A stretch of DNA of 64,000 bases. Source: CAIJXB01 sp964455905 (GTDB taxonomy: Bacteria > Chlamydiota > Chlamydiia > Chlamydiales > Rhabdochlamydiaceae). Every line of letters starts with the position of its first letter. Position 1 is the stretch's first letter. The DNA lies in NCBI GenBank assembly GCA_964455905.1, contig CAYVYN010000001.1, forward strand, positions 186,001-250,000, given 5' to 3'. Below, piece by piece: positions 51,860 to 60,605 of the stretch. Both the position numbers and the translations under genes were made by a program. A model generated the notes under the pieces. The model did no database searches and had not been told where the DNA came from. It saw nothing but the letters and a program-made list of their open reading frames with translations.

Positions 51860-54460
51860 TTAACGTACCCTTTGTCCTTTGTCATACTGACTTTCCATCA
51901 CATTACCCTCTTTATCATAAGAGAGTTTAACTCCATGCAATTGATCGTTTGCAAAAGACTGTACAAGATACGGCTTACCATCATCGAAATACTTGTTTAA
52001 TTTACCATGACGTTTACCATCTACATACTCACCTTCAAAAACAAGAACACCAGCTTCATTCCACTCTTTATGAGATCCATCTTTCTTGCCATTTTTATAC
52101 TTAGCTATACTTGCTAATTTTCCATTTTGAAAATAAACTTTCTCTTCGCCTTCTAAGAGATCATCTTTATAAAAAGCTTTTTTATGAACCTTGCCTCCAG
52201 GGAAGTACTCTATAAAAGGTCCGGACTTTTTATCCTTAACAAATTCCATAACGATTAGTTCTTGTCCCTTAGGACCAAAAACTTTTGCCTTTCCTTCCTT
52301 TTTCCCTGCAATAAACAAAGTAGATCCTACTTTTGCACCATTCGTATTATACTCAACCAATTCCCCTTCAGGTAAATCATTGTTAAACATAACTTCAAGA
52401 GCTTTTACTTTAGGAGCTCCTTCTTGTGTAGGATAATAGACTTCATGAAGACCTTGTTTGCGATTAGCTACATATTGATAGATAACTTCTTTATTATCTT
52501 GTAGTCGTTGAAATACTTTTCCTTCTAATTTACCTTTCACATAAGTAGCTTCTTCTACAATCTCACCTTTTTCATTCCAAAGAGCCTTACGACCTTCTAG
52601 CTCTCCTTTAGAATAAGAAATAACAGACTGCAAAGTCCCATCTTCATAAAAAGTCTTTTGTTCTCCATCTAAACGGCCATAACCATCATGAAAAAAAAGC
52701 TTTGAAAGATGAATAACAGCGCCCTTTTTAGGATAAAATTCCTTTTGTTCTCCTACAGCAATACCATTTTCAAAGTTTTTAGAAAGCCAAGGACTGCCAT
52801 CTTCATACCAAGATTCCATCTGGCCGTCTAAGCGATCTTCCTTGTAAGAAGCTGAAGCCTTTAAGTTTCCACTTAAGTAATACTCTTTTACAGTTCCGTC
52901 TTTTTTTCCATCTTTATAATAAAGGACTTCTTTTAACTTCCCTTTCTCATACCATGTCTTAACCTCTCCCTCTGGAAGGTTATTTACATAACGCACATGC
53001 AGAAGCAATCCTTTATTTTCATCCCATTCTTCAAAAAGACCATGTTTTTGACCTTTTAAATACCCACCAGAAGACTTAAGCGCTCCATTTTCATGCCATT
53101 CTTTACGTTGTTGGTCCAAAAGATCTGCCTGATAAAATTCTTCACTTTTAAGCTGGCCATTAGAATGCCAAACCTTGCTGATTCCCTGCTTTTGACCTTT
53201 TGACAAATGAACCTGCATTAGAGGATAACCATTTTCATACCACTCCTCATAAAGTCCATCTTTCTGCTTCATCTTATAAAATGTTTTCATTTTCAATTGC
53301 CCAGAAGAATAGAACTCTTTCTGAAGACCCTCAAAATCACCAGCGGCATAGTTAAAGTCTATTTTAAGCTTACTATCCTCATACCACTCTCTAAAAGAAC
53401 CATCTCTCTTGCCATCTTTTAAAGAATACTCGGCTCTTAATCGACCATTAGAATAAAATTCTTTAACAGGCTCTAAAAGATTTCCTTCCATATCATGAAC
53501 TGCTAAGAAAGCCAAAGTACGATCTTCGAAATTACGCCAGTGTTTTCCTATTGGGATACCATCTTTGTACTCGCCCTCTCCTAAAATAGCGCTATCTTTA
53601 GAAAAAAACAGTTCCTTACCTGTTTTTTTTCCCATCTTATAGGATACTTTATACGCTTCTTTTCCATTATCATGATATCGAATATGAGTACCAACAGGCT
53701 CTCCATTTTTAAAGTCTTGGACTTCAACAATTGTTTTATCCTCATTATATACAAGTACTGCAGGATTCGTTCCATCCGAATGTAAAACCCCACTATGATA
53801 ACGTAAGCTAGCTTTCATATTGCCAGATTCAAACCACTCTATAGCATTACCATGAGGAACGCCTTCTTTTTGCGGAATTATAGCCATGCGCTTTCCATTA
53901 GAAAAATACCGGCAAAGATCTCCCTCTAATTTTCCATTTTTATAAAAGCCTTCTTCCATCTTCTCTCCATTTTCATAAAAGGAAAGAATTTTTCCGCACT
54001 GAACACCTTGATTAAAAGATCCTTCAGCTTTTAACACTCCAGAAGGGTAATACACTTGAACTTTACCGTGAAGGACTCCTCTATTATAGTGAAGAATCTT
54101 TTCGACTTCTCCTTCTTTAGTGTAGGTAACGCTAACACCGTGAGGCACGATATCATTTTTCCATTCTTTAAAGCCTGGTTCTTCTTCTTTCACACGGATT
54201 AAATCCATTTCACTATAAAGAGCCCCGTTAGCAAATAATTTAATTTGTTTAACAGGCTCCTGAACACCTTCGTCTTGTTCATCAAAAAAAACAACAGTTT
54301 CAGGGGATCCTTCTGGATGATAAACAGTTACTTTAGGTTTCCAGCTAGGCTGCTTTGGTAATAAATGCTCAGCAACAGGACGTACTTCTTCTTCTGCCAT
54401 AAGGGGAGAAGAAAAAACTGCGGCACAAGTAAAAAAATAAAAAAGAGATTTTTTTATCAT
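51860..54460 (-). CDS. Exported giant YwqK/MORN-variant repeat protein, 866 aa
   Basis: Start at 54460 (AGAGGAATTT before the ATG), giving a signal peptide (MIKKSLFYFFTCAAVFSSPLMA, then EEEVRP); an upstream ATG at 54523 would add 21 unrelated residues. From about residue 90 to the end the protein is roughly 30 tandem units of about 23 residues with the pattern E-x-Y/W-Y-x-x-G-x-L-K-x-x-x-x-Y-x-x-G-x-x-x-G, e.g. EFYSNGRLRAEYSLKDGKRDG and KEYYLSGNLKASASYKEDRLDG. These are MORN-variant (YwqK-type) repeats that stack into an elongated beta sheet. Databases often label such proteins as antitoxins; nothing here supports that. An exported binding or adhesive rod is more plausible. Unit count is by eye. 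Confidence 0.8.
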   Translation of the reverse strand: MIKKSLFYFFTCAAVFSSPLMAEEEVRPVAEHLLPKQPSWKPKVTVYHPEGSPETVVFFDEQDEGVQEPVKQIKLFANGALYSEMDLIRVKEEEPGFKEWKNDIVPHGVSVTYTKEGEVEKILHYNRGVLHGKVQVYYPSGVLKAEGSFNQGVQCGKILSFYENGEKMEEGFYKNGKLEGDLCRYFSNGKRMAIIPQKEGVPHGNAIEWFESGNMKASLRYHSGVLHSDGTNPAVLVYNEDKTIVEVQDFKNGEPVGTHIRYHDNGKEAYKVSYKMGKKTGKELFFSKDSAILGEGEYKDGIPIGKHWRNFEDRTLAFLAVHDMEGNLLEPVKEFYSNGRLRAEYSLKDGKRDGSFREWYEDSKLKIDFNYAAGDFEGLQKEFYSSGQLKMKTFYKMKQKDGLYEEWYENGYPLMQVHLSKGQKQGISKVWHSNGQLKSEEFYQADLLDQQRKEWHENGALKSSGGYLKGQKHGLFEEWDENKGLLLHVRYVNNLPEGEVKTWYEKGKLKEVLYYKDGKKDGTVKEYYLSGNLKASASYKEDRLDGQMESWYEDGSPWLSKNFENGIAVGEQKEFYPKKGAVIHLSKLFFHDGYGRLDGEQKTFYEDGTLQSVISYSKGELEGRKALWNEKGEIVEEATYVKGKLEGKVFQRLQDNKEVIYQYVANRKQGLHEVYYPTQEGAPKVKALEVMFNNDLPEGELVEYNTNGAKVGSTLFIAGKKEGKAKVFGPKGQELIVMEFVKDKKSGPFIEYFPGGKVHKKAFYKDDLLEGEEKVYFQNGKLASIAKYKNGKKDGSHKEWNEAGVLVFEGEYVDGKRHGKLNKYFDDGKPYLVQSFANDQLHGVKLSYDKEGNVMESQYDKGQRVR

Positions 54461-54540
54461 AAATTCCTCTCTATGGGTATAATTTCTAAAGCGGTCAGAA
54501 TAGGACATCTGTCCCTTTCTCACAAGAAAACTTAAATCTT

Positions 54541-55086
54541 TTACATATCTTTTTTTCTTTTGGGGTAAAATGGCTCTCCACTTTTTTCTAAAGAAGTTTT
54601 CATGGATGAATCAAAAGGGCCCTGAATAAAAAGCATTGGATAAGACAAATCAACAAGTAGTGTATTTTCAGGGTTCTTAGGGACTAAGCTTAAAAATTCA
54701 CTAATAGACAGGGCTCCTCTTGAATCGATCGTAAAAGAAAGCTCCTTTATTTTTTTTCCTTTTAACTGCAGTTCCCTTGTCTCCGTTAACAAAAGAGAAG
54801 ACTCCTCTTCTTTAATAGGAAAATCTGCATTCCAAAAAACCCTGTATCCTTCATCTGTGGTTACTATTTTGCAACTGACATCCGATCCAGTTGTCATACA
54901 AAAAAGCTTCCACCTCTTTAGTTCGTGCAAAAAAGATTGAGAAACGCACTTAAATCGATGATGAGCAACGAGGGCATGCCCTTTTATAAAAAGGGCACTA
55001 GATATACCTCCAATCAAAAAAAAACAAATCATTAACTCCAATAATGTAAATGCTTTCTTTTTAGCTCTCGTCATCATCTTCTTCAT
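54541..55086 (-). CDS. Type II secretion pseudopilin-like protein
   Basis: The product has an N-terminal prepilin segment (RAKKKAFTLLELMICFFLIGGISSALF) of the type IV pilin/pseudopilin class and a C-terminal globular domain of about 150 residues. Several in-frame ATGs (55098, 55086, 55077) overlap the end of gspG; 55086 is a compromise. The residue before the cleavage site is Ala (KKA-FTLLEL), where Gly is nearly universal. By position after gspG it may be a minor pseudopilin (GspH/I-like); I cannot choose between them. Last gene of the gsp operon. Confidence 0.7.
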   Translation of the reverse strand: MKKMMTRAKKKAFTLLELMICFFLIGGISSALFIKGHALVAHHRFKCVSQSFLHELKRWKLFCMTTGSDVSCKIVTTDEGYRVFWNADFPIKEEESSLLLTETRELQLKGKKIKELSFTIDSRGALSISEFLSLVPKNPENTLLVDLSYPMLFIQGPFDSSMKTSLEKSGEPFYPKRKKDM

Positions 55087-55519
55087 CTTCAGACTCAACA
55101 GGCTTTAGATTTCCTTTAGAACTGGGCTGACCTTGCTTTTTCTTTGCTTGATATTTATTTAAAGCTTCTGATTTTACGGTCAATGTACTCGTTCCATCTT
55201 TTTGAACTTTTTCACTAATCGTATAACGAACACCCCACCCATCTTTCATAAGTTTATTTGCATCTTTACAAAGACCTGATTTTTTTAAATAGTATGCTGG
55301 ACTTTGTAAAATCTGCTCTAAAGAAGCTCCTTTCTCCATCTCAAGTAAAAGAATTTCTTGTATCTGCTGAATTCCTTGAGTCGTTTTAAAAGCTTTTCCC
55401 TCTTCTAAGCTACCTTTAACATTAAATCCGATTACGCTACCTATTAGCCCTATCAAGAAAATAACAATCATAATTTCTAACAAGGTTATTACATTTTTCT
55501 TTTTTCTTTGAACTTTCAC
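55061..55519 (-). CDS. gspG: Type II secretion major pseudopilin-like protein GspG
   Basis: The start is a GTG at 55519 with a full AGGAGGAG site; no ATG precedes the pilin segment. The 152-residue protein has the prepilin helix ITLLEIMIVIFLIGLIGSVIGFNV and the GspG-type segment (ILLLEMEKGASLEQIL, then LMKDGWGVRYTISEK, recalling D-P-W-G-x-x-Y). The usual K-G-F-T-L-L-E site reads N-V-I-T-L-L-E, so Gly(-1) is Val and Phe(+1) is Ile. An acidic tail (ESEDEEDDDES) overlaps the next gene. Encoded 16 bases after gspF. Confidence 0.8.
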   Translation of the reverse strand: MKVQRKKKNVITLLEIMIVIFLIGLIGSVIGFNVKGSLEEGKAFKTTQGIQQIQEILLLEMEKGASLEQILQSPAYYLKKSGLCKDANKLMKDGWGVRYTISEKVQKDGTSTLTVKSEALNKYQAKKKQGQPSSKGNLKPVESEDEEDDDES

Positions 55520-55535
55520 TTACTCCTCCTATAAA

Positions 55536-56723
55536 TTACGACGACATGAATGAACTAACATCTGTAAGAGGCAAAAGAATAGAAAGAACAACAAGTCCAA
55601 CTACTGCCCCAAGAAAAATCAACACTGCCGGCTGTAAAAAAGTCATTAACTGCAATAAATCTTTATCCAATTCCTCTTCATAAATTTCGCTCATACTTTG
55701 CATCATCCCGCTCATATTTCCTGTTTCTTCCCCAATGCTCAGCATTCGAATGACTAGTAAAGGTATGAAAGGAGCTTCTGCAAAAAGTTGACTCATTTTC
55801 TTGCCTTCCTGAACCTGCAACTCTGTGTTAACAATCAAATCTTTAAAAACTTCACTTGCTACCATTTTTTTAGAAAAATGCAGAGCATTAATTAGAGAAA
55901 CACCCCCAACCAAAAGCATATTCATCGAGCGAAAAAAACGTACTAAAGAAGATTCTAATAAGATTTTTTTTATATATGGCGTTTTAAATAAAATAGCGCT
56001 CACTTTTTTACGAAGTATACTAGAGCGAAATCCCCAAACGCCAGCTAAACAAAGGATAACAATAAGTGTAAAAAGTTCCAGCTTGAAGTTATTTAAAAAA
56101 TCACTAATAGAGAGTATAGCGTGAGTTAAAGGATGTAGGGCCCTATCTTCAAATAGCTCCTTCATAGAAGGCACAATAAAGAAAAAAAGAAATCCTATAA
56201 TCAGAAGACAAAAACCGCCTAAAAAAGCAGGATAGGCCAAGGAAGACAAAAGTTGTTTTTTTAATTTTTGCTGTTTAGCAATCAGCAACGCTAATCTATC
56301 AAATGACTCAAACAAAGAACCACTTTGCTCTCCGGCTTTAATCATAGACAAATAAATTTCAGGGAATGTAGCAGGGTACAATGCCAATGCAGAAGAAAGA
56401 TTAATTCCACTTTTTAATTTATCACAAAGATCTACAAAAAGAGCGTGATTTTTACTTTTCTTTTGTTTTTCTTCGATCGTAAGTAAACTTTCATACAAAG
56501 GAAGACCTGCTTTTAAAAGCTGAGCCATTTCTCTTGTAAAAGCAAGTAATTGTTCAGGGGATAGAGTCAAGACCTTAACCTTGACGTCCAAGGAAGCAAT
56601 AGATGTAACTAAAACCTTTTCTTTGCGAAGTTTTTCTTTTGCTATTAAAAGAGAATCCGCATTCACAACCCCCTTAAAATCACGACCATCCCCACCTATT
56701 GCTTTATATTGAAATAATGGCAT
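55536..56723 (-). CDS. gspF: Type II secretion inner-membrane platform protein GspF
   Basis: Polytopic platform protein that couples the GspE ATPase to pseudopilus growth. Start at 56723 (MPLFQYKAIGGDGRDFKG); the frame runs further into gspE but GspF proteins begin here. The 395 residues contain two T2SSF repeats (FTREMAQLLKAGLPLYESL and FFRSMNMLLVGGVSLINALHF), each followed by membrane spans (FLGGFCLLIIGFLFFFIVPSM; PAVLIFLGAVVGLVVLSILLPL), with GEQSGSLFESFDRLALLIAKQQKLK between. Ten bases separate it from gspE. Confidence 0.93.
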   Translation of the reverse strand: MPLFQYKAIGGDGRDFKGVVNADSLLIAKEKLRKEKVLVTSIASLDVKVKVLTLSPEQLLAFTREMAQLLKAGLPLYESLLTIEEKQKKSKNHALFVDLCDKLKSGINLSSALALYPATFPEIYLSMIKAGEQSGSLFESFDRLALLIAKQQKLKKQLLSSLAYPAFLGGFCLLIIGFLFFFIVPSMKELFEDRALHPLTHAILSISDFLNNFKLELFTLIVILCLAGVWGFRSSILRKKVSAILFKTPYIKKILLESSLVRFFRSMNMLLVGGVSLINALHFSKKMVASEVFKDLIVNTELQVQEGKKMSQLFAEAPFIPLLVIRMLSIGEETGNMSGMMQSMSEIYEEELDKDLLQLMTFLQPAVLIFLGAVVGLVVLSILLPLTDVSSFMSS

Positions 56724-56733
56724 AGTTTTATCC

Positions 56734-58335
56734 CTATAGCTCTTCGAACGAGCGAGTGACTCGCAAAACTTCTTCTGTTGAAGTGATCCCTTTAGCAACC
56801 AAAAAAGCACCTTCTTCCCTTAAACTAGACATCCCTAATTTAGAAGCTAATATCTGTAGTTGATGTGCATCAGCTGAGGCTAAAAGCTGCTGTTTTACTG
56901 CATGATTGATAGTAAGAAGCTCATAGATTCCATGACGTCCCCTATACCCAGAATGAAAGCAGTGTTCGCAACCAACGCTTTTATAAAAGCAGAGTCCTTC
57001 AGTTTTTTGCGAATCCATTTTTAAATCTTTCAATTCTTGCTCAGAGGGCATGTAAGTAGTTTTGCATAAAGGACAAAGAACCCTCACCAATCTTTGAGCA
57101 ACCACCCCAACAACAGAGGACGTTAAAAGATATGGTTCTATCCCCATATCAATCAGCCTTGTTAAAGCAGATGGAGCATCATTGGTATGCAGAGTACTTA
57201 ATACCAAGTGTCCCGTCAAAGAAGCTTGTATAGCAATTTCAGCCGTTTCTCTATCCCTAATTTCCCCTATCATAATTACATCGGGGTCTTGTCTAAGAAT
57301 ATGTCTTAATCCAGTCGAAAAATGAAGGTTAATTTTAGAATTAACACCTATTTGAGCCATCCCTTGTAACTTGTACTCTACAGGATCTTCTATAGTCATT
57401 ATATTTACCTTAGAAGAATTTAGTTGAGAAAGAGCGCTATATAAAGTGGTTGTCTTACCGCTTCCAGTAGGTCCTGTAACAAGAACTATTCCTTCAGGCA
57501 AATTAATTAATTCGATAAATTTTTCTAGAGTTTCTTTTCTAATGCCTATTCTATCCAATCCAAGCAGAACATTAGACTTATCCAAGATTCTAAGGACTAT
57601 TCTTTCTCCAAAAACACAAGGTACCGTGCTGACACGAAAATCAATATGTCGGCCACCCATACGCAATTTAATACGTCCATCCTGAGGTAGTCTTTGCTCT
57701 GCGATATCAAGACGAGACAAAACTTTAATACGAGTAATTAATTGAGATTGGTACTCTCTTGGTGGGGCATGTCTTTGTTGTAAAACTCCATCTATACGAT
57801 ATCTAACTCCAAGGCCTTGCTCTAAAGGCTCAAAATGGATATCCGAAGCTCCTTGTTGAATCGCTTCAAGAAGCATTGCATTTAGCATTTGAATGACTGG
57901 AGACTCTGCTTTATAATCTAAAAGATCATACCCTTCTGCATCATCTACTTCTGAAAGAGTAACTTTGCTTTGTAGGCTAGCCATCAAATTAGACGCCTCA
58001 GCCTCTTCATGATAACTAAATTCAATAGCTTCTTCTATGTCAGTTAAAAGAGCGACTCCTTCCACAGTCTCTCTTCCAATCAACTGTCTTAGTTCATCTA
58101 CTCCATCTAGATCTAGCGGATTAGAAACTGCAACAAGCACTTTTCCATCTCTTTCTTCTAAAGGCAACAATCCTCTTTTTTTCGCAAAGGAATAAGAAAC
58201 CAAAGGTTTTTTTTGTTTTACAAATGAAAAATCCAAAAGATTTTTAAAAATCTCTAGCCCAAACTTTGAACCCCATTCTTCTAAAGAAGAATCTTCCTTT
58301 TTTAAATCCTTTAGGTCTTGCGTAGTATTCATCAT
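56734..58335 (-). CDS. gspE: Type II secretion ATPase GspE
   Basis: Cytoplasmic hexameric ATPase of the type II secretion/type IV pilus class. The 533 residues show an N-terminal domain, QGASDIHFEPLEQGLGVRYRIDGVLQQ (161-187), Walker A GPTGSGKTTT (288-297), Walker B VIMIGEIRDRETAEIA (from 353), the His box STLHTNDAPSAL and a zinc tetra-cysteine (C421-x2-C424 and C456-x2-C459). Its first bases overlap the gspD stop (ATGA). All catalytic residues look intact. Confidence 0.95.
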   Translation of the reverse strand: MMNTTQDLKDLKKEDSSLEEWGSKFGLEIFKNLLDFSFVKQKKPLVSYSFAKKRGLLPLEERDGKVLVAVSNPLDLDGVDELRQLIGRETVEGVALLTDIEEAIEFSYHEEAEASNLMASLQSKVTLSEVDDAEGYDLLDYKAESPVIQMLNAMLLEAIQQGASDIHFEPLEQGLGVRYRIDGVLQQRHAPPREYQSQLITRIKVLSRLDIAEQRLPQDGRIKLRMGGRHIDFRVSTVPCVFGERIVLRILDKSNVLLGLDRIGIRKETLEKFIELINLPEGIVLVTGPTGSGKTTTLYSALSQLNSSKVNIMTIEDPVEYKLQGMAQIGVNSKINLHFSTGLRHILRQDPDVIMIGEIRDRETAEIAIQASLTGHLVLSTLHTNDAPSALTRLIDMGIEPYLLTSSVVGVVAQRLVRVLCPLCKTTYMPSEQELKDLKMDSQKTEGLCFYKSVGCEHCFHSGYRGRHGIYELLTINHAVKQQLLASADAHQLQILASKLGMSSLREEGAFLVAKGITSTEEVLRVTRSFEEL

Positions 58336-60605
58336 TTAAAAAACAACTTTAGGCTTTTTTCGAAAAACTTTTTACTTTCCTTATCTTGCGCTTCGACAAC
58401 TCTTTGTAAAAATTCCGGAATATCACCCGGTCTTTTTTTCAGCTCTTCCGTTCTCATTTTCTCTAGAGCTTCTTCTGGATCTGGAACAATATGAGGAGTG
58501 ATAAAGAAAAACATTTCTGTATTTGCATCTGTTAAAGCCGTTGACCCAAATAATTTTCCTAATCCAGGAATCTCGCCTAGAAAAGGAATTTTTTCTTCAT
58601 TATCCTGAACTGCTTTCTTTCTCAGCCCTCCAATAATTACTGTTTCACCGTCTACGACCCTCACCTCATTTTCAATATGTCTTCTATGAACAAGTGGTCT
58701 GGAATCAACGCTATGAGTAGGAGTGTCAAAAGAAATATTTGTTTTTAGAGTGACTGCACCTTTTGCTGAAATGTTAGGATCATCTGAAACCTCAGGAGCG
58801 TGAACGGTCGGAGTCATATTAATTGTTATACCATACTGAGCTCTTGTATAAGACTGCTCAAAGGCGACTCCATTATTTGCATCGATTGGTGCAGCTCCAT
58901 TATTAATAGAAATTTCTTCTACTATATTGATGGTGGCTGGAGTTTGATTAACAGTCATAACCGAAGGTGCAGCATGAAATTGTATGTTTTCCTGCATCAT
59001 CAAGAAATTATAAGCAAAATCCATAGCAGGAAAGCTGCCATGCCCTGAATTATGAAATATATATTCGAATACGCCTCGACCAGAAGGGCTAAAAAACGAA
59101 GAATATTTAACTTTATTATGACTAGATCCAATTCTTAATAAATTAAGCCCAAAACTATCATTATTGTTCAAAATTCTTTCAAAAAGGAGCACTTCAATTT
59201 GCACCATTTTCTTAGGAATATCAAGCTGCTTTAATAAGTTTTTAATGCGAGGAAGGACATCCTTCCTTACAACCATTAATAAATTTCCTGTTTTGGGATC
59301 AGGAATAAAATGATCGGCACCAGACTCAACCTCTATTTGAGCAGAACTGCCTGATTTTAAAGGAGGAGGAGCTACCGGAAGTGGCGGAGCCGGAGCATAC
59401 CCATCCGGAGTTCTAAAAGGCATACCTTGTTGGTTATAAAACAAGTCTAAGCTTTCTTTGCCATCTAGAGAAGAAACCAAAAGAGCGCTATAAACTTTTT
59501 CTAAAACTTTCGAAAGGTCCGCTGGATCACTATGACGACAAGTATACAAGTGTACGGTCATTTCTGCAGGATTTTGAAGCTGCTCTTCTGTTTCATTTAC
59601 TATTTTTTCAGCCCTAGACACGATTTCATCCTGGCCTATAAGCACCAATGAATTTCCTTGTCCCATAGAAAAAACAGTCAAACCTTCCTGCTCAACCTTG
59701 TTAAACGGCGGTCTATTTTTCTCAATTGCATCACCAAAGAAAGAAATTAGAATTTTTTCCATTTCTTTTACTGGGATTTTGCTGACAGAAACGACCCTAG
59801 AAACCTTCCCGCTTGTGTCTTGCCAAATCATCTTATGTAAATTTAATAACTTTTCGATTTCTTCTTTAGAAGAGACAATAGCTATTTTTGTTCCAACTTG
59901 GTGAACAAATGTTTGCTTAGCATCGGCAAATCTTTCAAAAAACTGAAAAGTACTTTTGGCTTGCTCTGGAGGAGGAGAAAAAACATAAAACAAACGAGCA
60001 TAACTAGGAATACGCAGAAGATCTTTTTCAGAAGATGCTATGGTTTGGATAAAAGAAGGGTCTTGCTTCAAAAGATAAAGTTGCTTAGCGTACGTGTTAA
60101 TCTTCTTAGCGCCAATTCCATTATGCGCTAAAATAATTTCCAACACTTCAGTCCAAGACTCTCTAGGAATTGGAAGCTGAGAATGCATATTTAACTTCAA
60201 TCCAGCCATTTCAGGGGGCACGACGTAAAGAAAATCTAAAGAGCCGTACTCCATGACTAACTGTCCTAGGGTCGTTTCTTCCTGATCCCAAAGAGCATAC
60301 CCTTCTTCTTCTTTTTTAAACTCCTCGACGGTATTTTTACGCCATCCATCCTCTAAGTTTTGTATAGATGTTTTTAGATTTCTCACTACATCTAACAGAT
60401 TTTGGTATTCAGGCTCTTTGGAATCCTTATTATGTAAATCTACTAATTCTTGATAGGATGAAGCGAGCTTAAATCGAAGAGTCGCCAATTCTTTATTGAC
60501 GTCAACAACCCGAGCCTCAATACCTTCTTCCGAATCTTGAGCTCGATCCAAAGGAGAAAAACCTGATAAAGTTAAAAGTAATCCAAAATACAAAAATCTA
60601 TTCAT
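58332..60605 (-). CDS. gspD: Type II secretion secretin GspD
   Basis: Outer-membrane channel of the type II system. The 757-residue protein has a signal peptide (MNRFLYFGLLLTLSGFSPLDRA), an unusual coiled-coil stretch (about 35-85), N-domain repeats (VHLYTCRHSDPADLSKVLEKVYSALL; PDPKTGNLLMVVRKDVLPRIKNLLKQLDIP) and the secretin core from about 470. The core ends in VVDGETVIIGGLRKKAVQDNEEKIPFLGEIPGLGKLFGS. A proline/glycine-rich insert (about 400-425) lies between N domains. It overlaps the upstream 467-residue gene by eight bases and gspE by four. Confidence 0.93.
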   Translation of the reverse strand: MNRFLYFGLLLTLSGFSPLDRAQDSEEGIEARVVDVNKELATLRFKLASSYQELVDLHNKDSKEPEYQNLLDVVRNLKTSIQNLEDGWRKNTVEEFKKEEEGYALWDQEETTLGQLVMEYGSLDFLYVVPPEMAGLKLNMHSQLPIPRESWTEVLEIILAHNGIGAKKINTYAKQLYLLKQDPSFIQTIASSEKDLLRIPSYARLFYVFSPPPEQAKSTFQFFERFADAKQTFVHQVGTKIAIVSSKEEIEKLLNLHKMIWQDTSGKVSRVVSVSKIPVKEMEKILISFFGDAIEKNRPPFNKVEQEGLTVFSMGQGNSLVLIGQDEIVSRAEKIVNETEEQLQNPAEMTVHLYTCRHSDPADLSKVLEKVYSALLVSSLDGKESLDLFYNQQGMPFRTPDGYAPAPPLPVAPPPLKSGSSAQIEVESGADHFIPDPKTGNLLMVVRKDVLPRIKNLLKQLDIPKKMVQIEVLLFERILNNNDSFGLNLLRIGSSHNKVKYSSFFSPSGRGVFEYIFHNSGHGSFPAMDFAYNFLMMQENIQFHAAPSVMTVNQTPATINIVEEISINNGAAPIDANNGVAFEQSYTRAQYGITINMTPTVHAPEVSDDPNISAKGAVTLKTNISFDTPTHSVDSRPLVHRRHIENEVRVVDGETVIIGGLRKKAVQDNEEKIPFLGEIPGLGKLFGSTALTDANTEMFFFITPHIVPDPEEALEKMRTEELKKRPGDIPEFLQRVVEAQDKESKKFFEKSLKLFFK

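Noticed and set aside
51860..54460. Antitoxin of a toxin-antitoxin pair (YwqK label)
   Set aside because: The protein is exported, about 30 repeats long, and no small toxin gene is adjacent; the neighbours are rsmD and the gsp operon.
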